64,000 nucleotides of DNA, from positions 1 to 64,000 of the forward strand of contig CADCEC010000012.1 of NCBI GenBank assembly GCA_902800395.1, read 5' to 3'. This DNA comes from an uncultured Bacteroidota bacterium. Its GTDB lineage: Bacteria > Bacteroidota > Bacteroidia > Bacteroidales > P3. The notes under the pieces are model-generated. The model ran no database searches. It saw only the letters and a list, made by a program, of their open reading frames with translations, and was not told where the DNA came from. The position numbers and the translations under genes were made by a program. Shown piece after piece: positions 7,799 through 16,230 of this stretch (the stretch's first letter is position 1; each line of letters opens with the position of its first letter).

Positions 7799-8857
7799 AT
7801 GGAACAAAACGACAGACCCTTTATCATCGCCGGCCCCTGCAGCGTGGAGAGCCGCGAGCAGTTGCTGGCCGTCAGCGAAGCCTTGTGTCGCATGCCGCGT
7901 GTGCGGATGATTCGCGGCGGCGTGTGGAAGCCGCGTACCCGTCCGGGAGGCTTCGAAGGCCTCGGCGAACCCGCCCTGCGGTGGATGAAAGAAATCAGCG
8001 ACAGTCCCTTGCGCATGGCCGACGGCCAACCCGTGCGCTTCTGCTGCGAGGTGGCTCGTCCCGAGCATGTGACACTCTGCCAGCAGTACGGCATCCAGAC
8101 CGTCTGGCTCGGCGCCCGTACCACCGCCAATCCCTTCATGGTAGAGGAAGTCTGCGAGGCGCTGCGAGGCAGCAACATGCAGGTGATGGTGAAGAATCCT
8201 GTGAGTCCCGACCTCAGGCTCTGGCTCGGCGCCATCGAGCGCATGCAGCAAGCCGGCATCCAGCATGTCGCCGCCGTCCACCGCGGTTTCAGCATCTACC
8301 ACTGGCGCAACGCCCAGCAGGTCTACCGCAACGACCCCCTCTGGGAGATGGCTTTGGAGCTGCGCCGCCAGCGGCCCGACATCCCTGTCATCTGCGACCC
8401 CAGCCATATCGGCGGCAACAGCCGCCTCGTGGCGCCGCTCGCTCTGGCCGCCGTGCAGCTCGACTGCGACGGACTGATGATTGAGGTGCACCCCTCCCCT
8501 GCCGACGCCTTCACCGACGGTGCCCAGCAGCTCACCCCTGCCGAACTGTCCACTCTCCTCTCCACCCTGCCCTACACCTCGGGTCACGGCAACCCCGCAA
8601 GCCTGGAGCCCCTGCGCAAGCAGATTGACGACATCGACCACGAGATTCTCAGCCTCCTCAGTCTCCGCATGAACCTCTCGCGGCAGATAGCCCATATCAA
8701 GAAAGAGCAGAACCTCACCGTCTACCAGGCCAAACGCTGGGAAGAGGTGATGAAAGACCGCCTGCAGGTGGCCACCGAGCTAGGACTCAGCACCGACTTC
8801 ATCGAAGAACTCCTCGAGAAAGTCCACGGCGAGAGCATCCGCGTCCAGATGGACTGA
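7799..8857 (+). CDS. Bifunctional DAHP synthase / chorismate mutase
   Basis: A 352-residue fusion. Residues 1-255 are a DAHP synthase of the KDO8P-synthase-like subgroup: FIIAGPCSVES, RGGVWKPRTRPGGFEGLG, CCEVARPEH, VMVKNP, AVHRGF and ICDPSHIGG. From about 265 an AroQ-type chorismate mutase follows (LEPLRKQIDDIDHEILSLLSLR, then VYQAKRWEEV). It joins phosphoenolpyruvate and erythrose 4-phosphate at the entry of the shikimate pathway and converts chorismate to prephenate toward phenylalanine and tyrosine. The fusion is normal in Bacteroidota. The start was chosen from the promoter position and from MEQNDRPFIIAGPC. Other shikimate genes (aroK, aroQ) lie far away. Confidence 0.92.
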   Translation: MEQNDRPFIIAGPCSVESREQLLAVSEALCRMPRVRMIRGGVWKPRTRPGGFEGLGEPALRWMKEISDSPLRMADGQPVRFCCEVARPEHVTLCQQYGIQTVWLGARTTANPFMVEEVCEALRGSNMQVMVKNPVSPDLRLWLGAIERMQQAGIQHVAAVHRGFSIYHWRNAQQVYRNDPLWEMALELRRQRPDIPVICDPSHIGGNSRLVAPLALAAVQLDCDGLMIEVHPSPADAFTDGAQQLTPAELSTLLSTLPYTSGHGNPASLEPLRKQIDDIDHEILSLLSLRMNLSRQIAHIKKEQNLTVYQAKRWEEVMKDRLQVATELGLSTDFIEELLEKVHGESIRVQMD

Positions 8858-8901
8858 AAAAATCGCTCAATTCACCAAATTAGCTGACGAATAAAAGTCA
8901 T

Positions 8902-8933
8902 AAAAAAAGCCCCGCTCCAAGACAGAGCAGGGC
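8902..8933 (-). terminator. Rho-independent terminator of rplU-rpmA
   Basis: GCCCCGCTC (8909-8917) pairs with GAGCAGGGC (8925-8933); on the minus strand the stem is followed by seven T residues. It sits 20 bp beyond the rpmA stop and also faces the convergent DAHP synthase gene. Confidence 0.85.
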
Positions 8934-8954
8934 CATCGCAAAACTATGAAAAAA

Positions 8955-9215
8955 TTACTCTTCAACGGGAAGTACGGAGACGTAACTACGGTCTTCGCGG
9001 CCTTTGTGGAACTTAACGACACCGTCGATAAGTGCAAAGAGGGTGTGGTCCTTACCCATGCCAACATTCTGGCCGGGGTTGTGGGCGGTACCACGCTGGC
9101 GAACGATGATGTTGCCGGCGACGCACTTCTGACCACCAAAGATTTTCACGCCTAAGCGTTTGCTTTCGGATTCACGACCATTGCTGGAACTACCGACACC
9201 TTTTTTATGAGCCAT
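8955..9215 (-). CDS. rpmA: 50S ribosomal protein L27
   Basis: An 86-residue protein starting [22 protein letters not shown], the L27 N-terminus that reaches toward the peptidyl transferase centre, with GGQ and RQRGT further on. It follows rplU by 33 bp in the usual L21-L27 operon and ends just before a strong terminator. No N-terminal cleavable extension is present. Confidence 0.97.
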   Translation of the reverse strand: MAHKKGVGSSSNGRESESKRLGVKIFGGQKCVAGNIIVRQRGTAHNPGQNVGMGKDHTLFALIDGVVKFHKGREDRSYVSVLPVEE

Positions 9216-9248
9216 ACTATACTGTTTTTAAAAGGTTAGACACTAGGA

Positions 9249-9557
9249 TTAGTTGATGCTATCGATTTTGATCTGGGTCAGATAGTCGCGGTGGCCGTTC
9301 ATCTTCTGATAGCCTTTACGACGGATTTTCTTGAACACCAAAACCTTATCGCCCTTAAGGTGGCGGAGGACGGTAGCCTTTACATTAGCACCAGCAATGT
9401 AAGGTTTGCCAACCTCAACTTTGCCATCATTGTCTTTAAGCATCACGGTGTCAAAAGACACTTCGCTACCCTCGTCGTTCTTCAGACGGTTGACGAAAAT
9501 CTTCTGATCTTGGGCGACCTTGAATTGCTTGCCTGCGATTTCTACGATTGCGTACAT
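9249..9557 (-). CDS. rplU: 50S ribosomal protein L21
   Basis: A 102-residue protein of standard length: MYAIVEIAGKQFKVAQDQ at the N-terminus and the C-terminal RRKGYQKMNGHRDYLTQIKI signature. It binds 23S rRNA in the large subunit. It is the first gene of the rplU-rpmA operon with a well-formed promoter 70 bp upstream. Confidence 0.97.
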   Translation of the reverse strand: MYAIVEIAGKQFKVAQDQKIFVNRLKNDEGSEVSFDTVMLKDNDGKVEVGKPYIAGANVKATVLRHLKGDKVLVFKKIRRKGYQKMNGHRDYLTQIKIDSIN

Positions 9558-9626
9558 TTTTTAACTTGTTGTTTTTTAATTACTTTCACTCATTTTCGAG
9601 GGTTTTCTCCCCTCGATTTCGGACTG

Positions 9627-9657
9627 CAAAAATACAAACATTTTTGAAACTGGCAAA
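9627..9657 (-). promoter_or_regulatory. rplU-rpmA promoter
   Basis: TTTG (9657-9654), a 19-bp spacer and TATTTTTG (9634-9627) on the minus strand match the Bacteroidota consensus. Confidence 0.75.
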
Positions 9658-9665
9658 ATATTTTT

Positions 9666-10685
9666 TTATTTTTCTCTTTTCCTAAGGGACTTAAGGTCAT
9701 TAACGACCTTAGGGTCTACCTCCTTAGAGGAGGTCGGAGCCAGCGGTAGCGTGTCGGGCCAGAAAGTGAACTTACACTTGGCGCTACCGGCGAAGATGCC
9801 CAACGCCCCTTCGACATTGCCCCTCACAGGACCCTGTTCGCTGAAAAATCCACCGGAGGAGTTCTGGCGCGACACATCGATAATGTAGCGATAGCGCGCC
9901 GGCGTCACCGACTCCAGACTCACGGTGTACTCGTGCTTGAAGGGCTGCACCTCGTTGGTGTCGACGAGATGCAGGATACGCATGCTCACATGGTAGTTCT
10001 GCCCGTCAATCTCCGTATCCCTAAACAGGTTGCGGGTATAGAGGTAGCCCAACATGGGGATGGAGTTAGAGGCGCCGCCTGTGATCTCGGGATTGTTGCG
10101 AAGCATGAAATAGCTCACATGCACCGTGTCCACGGTGTCATATTTCTGCTTCCAATCATCAAACCTGACACCGCTGTCGCGCACCGTGAGCGCAAGGTTG
10201 TAGTACTCCTCCTGCCCCGCATGGTCCTGGAAGTCGAAGTCGGCCAAGTAATAGCGGAAAGTGGAGCCAAATTCGTTGTTGAGCAGCTGCAGATGGCTGA
10301 GGGTCGGCAGATAAGGCACATAGGTGTGCGCGTGAACGAGACGGCCACCGGCATTGACATCTATCGTCAAGCTGTCGCCCTCGGCATAGGTATAGGGGAA
10401 GAAATACTTGCAGTTAACCACCGAGTCGGGCGTAGAATACGGCACACCATTGATGGTAAGCGTCATGCTGACATCCGGCACCGGCTGGTTGTTCGAGGTG
10501 TCGAGGAAGAACCGCGTATGGGCGAAATAGACGAAGGCCTGCTTATCCACCGACGGCACCGCATTGAGCACCAACTGCGCCTTCGACGGGTCGTTCTCGA
10601 TGTCGAGGACCTTCTCGCAACCCGAAATGAAAAATGAAAAATGAAAAATGAAAACCAAGAAGCCTATATGTGCAATCCTTTTCAT
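9666..10685 (-). CDS. DUF4249 family outer-membrane lipoprotein
   Basis: A 339-residue lipoprotein with lipobox FISGC at about 19-23 followed by EKVLDIEND, the pattern of DUF4249 proteins, which accompany TonB-dependent receptors in Bacteroidota. It lies 32 bp after the receptor gene and is likely its accessory surface lipoprotein for an unidentified ligand. The hydrophobic core of the signal peptide (FIFHFSFF) is encoded by a period-7 GAAAAAT tract. The last 60 bp carry two GC-rich dyads inside coding sequence. The gene ends only 9 bp from the -33 box of the rplU promoter. Confidence 0.85.
   Translation of the reverse strand: MKRIAHIGFLVFIFHFSFFISGCEKVLDIENDPSKAQLVLNAVPSVDKQAFVYFAHTRFFLDTSNNQPVPDVSMTLTINGVPYSTPDSVVNCKYFFPYTYAEGDSLTIDVNAGGRLVHAHTYVPYLPTLSHLQLLNNEFGSTFRYYLADFDFQDHAGQEEYYNLALTVRDSGVRFDDWKQKYDTVDTVHVSYFMLRNNPEITGGASNSIPMLGYLYTRNLFRDTEIDGQNYHVSMRILHLVDTNEVQPFKHEYTVSLESVTPARYRYIIDVSRQNSSGGFFSEQGPVRGNVEGALGIFAGSAKCKFTFWPDTLPLAPTSSKEVDPKVVNDLKSLRKREK
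10624..10655. repeat. Period-7 tract (GAAAAAT) in the DUF4249 signal peptide
   Basis: About four GAAAAAT units are read in frame on the minus strand as FIFHFSFF, forming the hydrophobic core of the lipoprotein signal peptide. Confidence 0.85.
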
Positions 10686-10718
10686 ACTTATCTACTGTCT
10701 ACTTATCTACTTATCTCC
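10685..10718. repeat. Period-8 tract (CTACTTAT) between receptor and lipoprotein genes
   Basis: Reiterated CTACTTAT units fill almost the entire 32-bp gap between the TonB-dependent receptor stop and the DUF4249 start. Confidence 0.75.
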
Positions 10719-13204
10719 TAAAAATACAGCGTATACCCCACACTTGGCAGTATCGGGAAGATACTCAGCTGCACCAGCGCCGAAGGATATCCTTGGTAGG
10801 TCTCGTTCTTGGAGCGGTAAAGCATGTAGGGGTTCTGCCTATTATAAACATTATATATGCTCACACTGATGGTGCGGCGTGCGCGTTTGAATTTGCGATG
10901 GAAATTGGCTCCAATGTCCAGCCTATGGTAATTGGGCATGCGGTAGTTGTTGCGGCCCTCGACATAGTTCACCGACTGGCCATAGCCGTTACCCTCATAG
11001 TCCTCGGGGTCTTCCTGTGCCACAGGATAGCTCTGCGTGGCCAGCGAGGCGGCATTGCCCGTGGAGAAGACCCATGTAGCACTGACATCCACACGGTCGC
11101 TAAACTTGTAGTTGAGCACGATGGAGATGTCATGCTGACGGTCGTATTTTGCGGGGAAGGGATTGCCATTGTTCAGCACCTGGCCGGGGCGGTCAAAGAG
11201 GTGCATCGTGCGGCTCCAGGTGTAGCCTATCCAACCCGTGAGGTTGCCTATCTCGCGCTGCACCAGCAGTTCGATACCGTAACTCCAGCCCTCGCCGGTA
11301 TACACCAGATTCTCCCAGTTCTCGCTGCTGCCGAAGAAGGTGGCGCCATCTTTGTACTCGATGAGGTTGTCCATCTTCTTATAGTAGGCCTCAATGCTGA
11401 AATCGGCGATACCGCTGCGGCTGTAGCTGATGCCACCGGCTATCTGGTCGCTGGTCATGGGGGGCAACTTGTCGGTCACCGGCACCCAGAGGTCCGTAGG
11501 CAGCGTCACGCTGGTGGTGCTCAGCAGGTGCACATACTGCTGCATGCGTGCATAGCCCACCTTCACCGAGAGGTCGTCGCTGAGCATCATGCGTCCCGAC
11601 AGGCGCGGCTGCAACGATGTGTAGAACGAATGCTCTACTTGGAAGGCGCTGAAGTGCAGTCCGAGGTTCACCTTCAAGGCTTCCGTGATGGCCCAGTCAT
11701 CCTCCACATAGGCCGCCATCTCGTTGGCGGGCACCGTGCCACTGAAGATGGCCGAGTCGATGCGCAACGCTTGGTTCATCTGTATCGAGTCGTAGTAGTT
11801 CACGCTGCCGCTGGCCACCTCGGGGGTGAACCAGTGCCGTGTGAACGAGGCTCCGAACTTGGCGTTGTGCTCCGGCTTGGGCGAGTAGTCGAAATCGGCC
11901 CGCAAGGTTGCCTCCTTGATACCCGAGCGGTAGTCACCCTCCATGGTCGAAGGGTTGGGGTCACTGGGGGTCGCCAGCTTCTCCACAGAGCCCAGAAGAT
12001 GGTTGTCGTACTGCGTATAGTTGGCCGCGAGGTTCATAAAGAGCTGCGGCGTCAGCTCGTAGTTCCACCGCAGCGCGCCCACCGTGTTACCCCAGCCGTT
12101 TTCAAATCCCAGATAGATATTCTCGTTCAGAGAGGTAACAGTCTTTACGCGCCCGTGAACATTGTCGTCTCCCTTGTAGAATGAGGCATAGAGACGACTC
12201 TTGTCGCTGAATTTGTGCGTCAGCTTCGCGTTAATGTCATAGAAGTAGTATCCCGCGTCGAACTTCGCATTCTGCGCCACCGTGGGGCCCTCGGGCGGAT
12301 TCTCCGACGTAGCATCGTTAATCCACATGATGGCGGGGATGATGAAAAGCTCCGCGTAGGTGCGGCGTGCTGAGATGCTGAAGGTGGTCTTCTCCTTGAC
12401 GATGGGGCCCTCGAGGCTGAACTTCGCCGAGATAAGTCCTATCGAGGCGTTGCCATGCAGTTCCTTGTCGTTGCCGTTGTTCTGCGTCACATCGAGCACG
12501 GCGCTCAGCCTTCCGCCAAAACGGGCGGGAAAAGAGCCTTTGTAGAGCGTCACATTCTTGATGGCGTCGGTGTTGAAAGCCGAGAAGAAGCCGCCCATGT
12601 GGCTGACGTTGTACAGCGGCACACCATCGAGCAGGAAGAGGTTCTCGTCGGGACCACCGCCGCGGACATACATGCCGCTGTTACCCTCCGAGCCACTCTG
12701 CACACCCGGCATCAGCTGCAGCGCCTTGATGAGGTCGGCCTCGCCGAACATCACGGGCACCGACTTGAGCTTCTCCACGGGCACCACCACGGCGCTCATC
12801 TGCGACGACCGCGTGTCGCCCGTACGCTCGGCGGTGATGACGACTTCGTCGAGGGTAACGCTCGATGACAGCTGTACGTTGACCTCGCGGTTCTTGTCAA
12901 GTCTGAAGTGAAAGAACTGTGGCTCGTAGCCCACGAAGCTCACCTTGAGGTCCACCGAGTCGCTCTTCAGCGTCAGCGAATAGTGGCCATAGAGGTTGGT
13001 AACGACGCCCTTGCCGCTACGCGTGTCCACCACCGTGGCGCCGATGAGCGTCTCGCCGCTCTTGACATCGGTGACGGTGCCACTGACGGTAAAGGTTCGT
13101 TGTGCCACCGCCACAAGCGGCAACAGGAACAGAAGCACAAGCAAGCACAAGCCCCGCAGGGGTGACAGAAACCTTTCACTGTAACAAACTCGTTCGCTCA
13201 TCAT
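10718..13204 (-). CDS. TonB-dependent receptor with N-terminal carboxypeptidase-like domain
   Basis: An 828-residue outer-membrane receptor: signal peptide core LCLLVLLFLLPLVAVAQ, carboxypeptidase-regulatory-like domain (about 36-120, FTVSGTVTDVKSGETLIGATV), plug domain (about 140-240, ALQLMPGVQSG, MYVRGGGPDENLFLLDGVPLYN) and a beta-barrel ending in YTLYF. It probably imports an unknown ligand with TonB energy together with the DUF4249 lipoprotein. The first 29 bp overlap the end of the RAYT gene, and the codons for LSPLRGLC come from a CACCCCTGCGGGGC palindrome, so the present N-terminus seems to have been supplied by the RAYT/REP insertion. The native start may have been lost; 13201 is an alternative. 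Confidence 0.88.
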   Translation of the reverse strand: MMSERVCYSERFLSPLRGLCLLVLLFLLPLVAVAQRTFTVSGTVTDVKSGETLIGATVVDTRSGKGVVTNLYGHYSLTLKSDSVDLKVSFVGYEPQFFHFRLDKNREVNVQLSSSVTLDEVVITAERTGDTRSSQMSAVVVPVEKLKSVPVMFGEADLIKALQLMPGVQSGSEGNSGMYVRGGGPDENLFLLDGVPLYNVSHMGGFFSAFNTDAIKNVTLYKGSFPARFGGRLSAVLDVTQNNGNDKELHGNASIGLISAKFSLEGPIVKEKTTFSISARRTYAELFIIPAIMWINDATSENPPEGPTVAQNAKFDAGYYFYDINAKLTHKFSDKSRLYASFYKGDDNVHGRVKTVTSLNENIYLGFENGWGNTVGALRWNYELTPQLFMNLAANYTQYDNHLLGSVEKLATPSDPNPSTMEGDYRSGIKEATLRADFDYSPKPEHNAKFGASFTRHWFTPEVASGSVNYYDSIQMNQALRIDSAIFSGTVPANEMAAYVEDDWAITEALKVNLGLHFSAFQVEHSFYTSLQPRLSGRMMLSDDLSVKVGYARMQQYVHLLSTTSVTLPTDLWVPVTDKLPPMTSDQIAGGISYSRSGIADFSIEAYYKKMDNLIEYKDGATFFGSSENWENLVYTGEGWSYGIELLVQREIGNLTGWIGYTWSRTMHLFDRPGQVLNNGNPFPAKYDRQHDISIVLNYKFSDRVDVSATWVFSTGNAASLATQSYPVAQEDPEDYEGNGYGQSVNYVEGRNNYRMPNYHRLDIGANFHRKFKRARRTISVSIYNVYNRQNPYMLYRSKNETYQGYPSALVQLSIFPILPSVGYTLYF

Positions 13205-13631
13205 ACTCTATACCATAAGCCTTGAAGAACATCTCTACCTCTTCTCTGAAAGTTCTCTTTCTGTGATGTTCTTCCTGATTGATAATATAATTCACCGTCT
13301 TCTCTATCAATGTCGGACTCACTGAAAACGCACCATATCCTTCCTGCCAAGCAAATTTAGCATACCGTTCTGAAACCCCTTTCAACCAATGGCTGCTCTT
13401 AGCTTTCAGATTACGCATATAGTCGGCCAGTGCCACAGTCGGCGGCAAAGAGAACAGGACATGTACATGGTCGGGCCGCCCACCCACCATCAGCGTGACG
13501 CCATCGATATTATTGATGATTCCACCGATATAAGCGAACAGACGCGTCAGGTCGGCATCTGCGACCGTAATCCCATTCTTTTTAGTATGGAACACAGCAT
13601 GTATGTTGTTTTTCACCAATGAGTTTCCCAT
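13176..13631 (-). CDS. REP-associated / IS200-type tyrosine transposase (RAYT)
   Basis: A 151-residue protein with the Y1 HUH fold: NNIHAVFHTKKNG near the N-terminus, the metal-binding H55-V-H57 in GRPDHVHVLFSLPP, and the probable catalytic Y115 in TVNYIINQEEHH. Such enzymes cut and rejoin single-stranded DNA at palindromes. No second IS605-type gene is present, and a REP array lies directly upstream, which favours a domesticated RAYT over a free IS200. The gene appears intact. Its end overlaps the start of the TonB receptor gene by 29 bp on the same strand. Confidence 0.85.
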   Translation of the reverse strand: MGNSLVKNNIHAVFHTKKNGITVADADLTRLFAYIGGIINNIDGVTLMVGGRPDHVHVLFSLPPTVALADYMRNLKAKSSHWLKGVSERYAKFAWQEGYGAFSVSPTLIEKTVNYIINQEEHHRKRTFREEVEMFFKAYGIEYDERTSLLQ

Positions 13632-13649
13632 TGTTTCGTTTTTTTCCCG

Positions 13650-13940
13650 TCACCCCTTTCAGGGGTTCGTTAATCATTATTTTTTTTACAGGGGTTATCA
13701 CCCCTGCCTGGATACCATTCACCCCCTGAGGGGGTTCAATATCATTATTTGTTTCCTTTACAGGGGTTATCACCCCTGCCTGGGTACCATTCACCCCTTA
13801 CGGGGTTCAATTTGTTCCTTTCCTATTTGTCTTATCACCCCTGCCTGGATACCATTCACCCCCTGAGGGGGTTCCACCGACAAGCCCCGCTTGCGGGGCG
13901 TAGGATTATAGGCAGGGGTGGAGCGAAGCGAAACCCCTGC
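13650..13940. repeat. REP array beside the RAYT gene
   Basis: Three units of about 45 bp, each holding CAGGGGTTATCACCCCTGCC or a variant and ATTCACCCCCTGAGGGGGTTC, begin near 13691, 13761 and 13831, a regular spacing of 70 bp. A partial unit (CACCCCTTTCAGGGGTTC) starts near 13652. Further palindromes follow: AGCCCCGCTTGCGGGGC and GCAGGGGT...ACCCCTGC around GGAGCGAAGCG. The array lies between the RAYT gene and folK and forms the last third of the folK reading frame. Confidence 0.85.
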
Positions 13941-14489
13941 ACATACATCACCACCATCCTTTGAGAACCCCGAAGGGGTGGCAGGACACTCTTCCAACAT
14001 CTCCAGCACTGTCCTCCCCAGCAGGGGGTGCCGGTAGTCGGACATGATTTCGGCTAATGGTTCGAGGACGAAGCGGCGTAGGTGCATCCGCGGATGGGGA
14101 AGCGTTAATTCGGGAGTGTCGAGGACAAGGTCATCGTAGAAGATGAGGTCGATATCCATCGGGCGGGAGTGGTATTTTCTAGGTGTAAGGTGTAAGGTGT
14201 AAGGTGTAAGTGGGGGGCGGTGCCGTCCAAGTTCTTTCTCTATCGCGAGCGCGGTGCGGAGGACCTGCCAGGGGGAGAGCGTGGTCTCCACCAGCAGGGC
14301 GCGGTTCAGGAAGTTTTCCACCTTCCTCTTTCCTCTTTCCTCTTCGAACTCCCCCCACGGCTCCGTCTCGTAGACCCGCGACAACGCAACGACAGAGCCG
14401 ATACGCTCGCGTATCTGCTCTGTCGCCTGGTCTATCAGCCGCTCGCGGTTGCCCTCGTTGCCGCCGATAAGGAGAACTACTCTGTTCAT
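13791..14489 (-). CDS. folK: HPPK (FolK) with two repeat insertions and a REP-encoded tail
   Basis: A 232-residue 2-amino-4-hydroxy-6-hydroxymethyldihydropteridine pyrophosphokinase, which transfers pyrophosphate from ATP in folate synthesis. Family motifs are LLIGGNEGNRERLI, ETEPWG, NFLNRALLVET, KELGRHR, SRPMDIDLIFYDD and LPHPRMHLRRFVLEPLAEI. The family is usually about 160 residues. The excess comes from an insertion at about 48-57 (EEERGKRKVE, period 7), another at about 92-104 (PPLTPYTLHLTPR, period 7) and a 60-residue tail (171-232) translated from the REP array. The insertions fall in loops before NFLNRALL and between ELGRHR and SRPMDID. Activity is likely retained because the core motifs are intact, but this is inference. 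Confidence 0.88.
   Translation of the reverse strand: MNRVVLLIGGNEGNRERLIDQATEQIRERIGSVVALSRVYETEPWGEFEEERGKRKVENFLNRALLVETTLSPWQVLRTALAIEKELGRHRPPLTPYTLHLTPRKYHSRPMDIDLIFYDDLVLDTPELTLPHPRMHLRRFVLEPLAEIMSDYRHPLLGRTVLEMLEECPATPSGFSKDGGDVCAGVSLRSTPAYNPTPRKRGLSVEPPQGVNGIQAGVIRQIGKEQIEPRKG
14181..14210. repeat. Period-7 tract (GGTGTAA) inside folK
   Basis: Four units of GGTGTAA are read in frame on the minus strand as LTPYTLHLTP, in the loop between ELGRHR and SRPMDIDL. Confidence 0.85.
14321..14346. repeat. Second period-7 tract (CCTCTTT) inside folK
   Basis: Three CCTCTTT units plus a degenerate one are read in frame as EEERGKRKVE, between PWGEF and NFLNRALL. Confidence 0.8.
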
Positions 14490-14501
14490 TCTTTTTTTTC
14501 A

Positions 14502-14624
14502 TGGGTAGTTAAAGAAGTTAAAGGAAGTTATCGCTCGCTTTGCTCGCTAGAAGTTAAAGCCAAATGCACAAGACGACACCATTGTCTCTAACTTCTTTAA
14601 CTTCTTAACTTCTTTAACTTCTCA
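14502..14624. repeat. Inverted-arm repeat element, copy 2 (no ORF)
   Basis: The left arm GTAGTTAAAGAAGTTAAAG...GAAGTTATCGC, a TCGCTTTGCTCGCTAG segment and GAAGTTAAAGCCAAA oppose ATTGTCTCTAACTTCTTTAACTTC...AACTTCTTTAACTTC. Only about 20 nt lie between the arms. These 20 nt resemble those of copy 1. The element fills the gap between folK and the glutamine synthetase gene. Confidence 0.85.
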
Positions 14625-14629
14625 AAATA

Positions 14630-16135
14630 TTATCCGCAGTGGATAAACCGTTCCACCAAGGCCAGCGTCTTCTCGCTGTCCTTGCCTATTTCGGCGCGGA
14701 GGGTGCGGTCGTTGAAGGCACGGAGTTCCTTGAGGATGCCGTCGATGAGCTGCGGAGCGAAGATGCCGTCCTGCTCATACACGGCGCGGTCTTTCTCCAG
14801 CAGGTCGGCACTGGCGGCGCAGCTGTCGGGTAGCACGTCGAGCTTCGCCAGCACCTCCTCGTGCTCGAAGATGTTCACGTTGACATAGCGGTCTTTGGCA
14901 TACTGCACGGCATTCTCCATCTCGAATCCGTGGCGGGCCGCCACGGTCATGCCGGCCAGCAGCAGGTAGATGTTGGCCGAGCCGTCGGGCGTGCGCAGCT
15001 CGATGGTCTGTTTGCGGGTGAAGTCCACCTTGTCGTTTTTCTCCAGGGGATTGGCGGCAGCCATCATGTTGCCACAATCCTTGCTCCATCCCAGCGGCAC
15101 GCGCACCATGGCGCTGCGGTTGCGGTCACCCCAGCAGATATTCGTGGGAGCCTCCTGGTGAGGCACCAAACGGAAGTAACTCGTAGGATTGGTGTTGCCG
15201 AAGGCGGTAAGGGAGCCGGCGAGGCTCAGGATGCCAGCCATAGTCTTCATAGCCACCTCGCTCAAACCGTTCTCGCCGACATACATATTCTTGCCGTCCT
15301 TGCTCACGCGGGTGTGTACATGCATGCCGCTACCGGCCTTGCCGACGGTGATTTTGGGGGCGAAGGTGACGGTGATGCCGTACTTGTAGCCCAGCTCACG
15401 CATCATCCACTTGGCGATGACCAGCTGGTCGGCAGCCTGCTCGAGGTGCGTGGGCAGGAACTCAATCTCGTTCTGCTCATACATCAGGTCGCCATGCGTG
15501 AAATTGCCCACCTCCGAGTGGCCGTACTTAATCTCGCCACCGGCGGCGGCAATCATCCGCATCGCCTCGGTACGGAACTCCTCAAACTTGCAGTACGGCA
15601 TCGACACATGATAGCCGTGCTGGTCCTCAGGCATATACTCCTCCTGCTTCGGAGCGATGGCGTAGTACTCCAGCTCGCCCATCACCTCGAACTCCATGCC
15701 GCCCGTGGCCTCGCGGAACGCGCGGTCGGCCTTCTGCAGCGTGTACTCCGGAGCCATAGCGAACGGCTCGCCGTCCTTCGTGAAGAACGAGCACAGCAAA
15801 TCCAGCGTCGGCACCTCGGTGAAGGGGTCGAGGAACGCCGTGCGGAAGCGCGGAATGACATAGAGGTCCGAATTGCCGGCCTCGATGTAGGGGAACAGCG
15901 AGCTGCCGTCCACGCGCTCGCCGCTGGTCAGCACCTCGTCGGCATGCGCCAGGCTCTGAATGACGAAGTTGAGCGTATGCAACTTCCCGTCATCCGCCAT
16001 GTAGCGGAAGTTGATCATCTCGATTTGGAACTCCTCGATGACCTTGAGGATATCAGCCTTGGTGAATTCGCTCATGGGTTTCTCCAGGAACGCCACCAGG
16101 GGGTTGGGGTTGAACTTGAGTTGTTCTTGTGTCAT
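14630..16135 (-). CDS. glnA: Glutamine synthetase, type I-like
   Basis: A 501-residue protein that joins ammonia and glutamate using ATP. Motifs include VDGSSLFPYIEAGNSDLYVIPR, GELEYYAI with metal-binding glutamates, AGSGMHVHTRV (ATP loop HVH), NRSAMVRVPLG and the C-terminal RFIHCG. It is longer than the classic 470-residue enzyme at its N-terminus, which is common in Bacteroidota. It is preceded by a repeat-rich gap and followed by an inverted-arm element. Because the biosynthetic gdhA of this window is broken, this enzyme may carry the main load of ammonia assimilation here. Confidence 0.93.
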   Translation of the reverse strand: MTQEQLKFNPNPLVAFLEKPMSEFTKADILKVIEEFQIEMINFRYMADDGKLHTLNFVIQSLAHADEVLTSGERVDGSSLFPYIEAGNSDLYVIPRFRTAFLDPFTEVPTLDLLCSFFTKDGEPFAMAPEYTLQKADRAFREATGGMEFEVMGELEYYAIAPKQEEYMPEDQHGYHVSMPYCKFEEFRTEAMRMIAAAGGEIKYGHSEVGNFTHGDLMYEQNEIEFLPTHLEQAADQLVIAKWMMRELGYKYGITVTFAPKITVGKAGSGMHVHTRVSKDGKNMYVGENGLSEVAMKTMAGILSLAGSLTAFGNTNPTSYFRLVPHQEAPTNICWGDRNRSAMVRVPLGWSKDCGNMMAAANPLEKNDKVDFTRKQTIELRTPDGSANIYLLLAGMTVAARHGFEMENAVQYAKDRYVNVNIFEHEEVLAKLDVLPDSCAASADLLEKDRAVYEQDGIFAPQLIDGILKELRAFNDRTLRAEIGKDSEKTLALVERFIHCG

Positions 16136-16230
16136 GATATATAGGTTGTTTTAATAAGTTGGTTTTTGGATAACGGCGAAGCGCTTTTTTTATTGTATCA
16201 TAATCTAAAAACGTATCTCCACAATAACTG

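Noticed and set aside
9700..9745. GC dyads at the end of the DUF4249 gene as a terminator
   Set aside because: They lie inside coding sequence and are followed by A-rich rather than T-rich DNA on the minus strand.
13582..13794. 70-codon frame between RAYT and folK
   Set aside because: It is a translation of REP units (GVNGIQAGVITPVK repeated) and is not a conserved protein.
13650..13940. Possible CRISPR array because of regular 70-bp spacing
   Set aside because: Units are GC palindromes with nearly conserved spacers and lie beside a RAYT gene; no cas genes.
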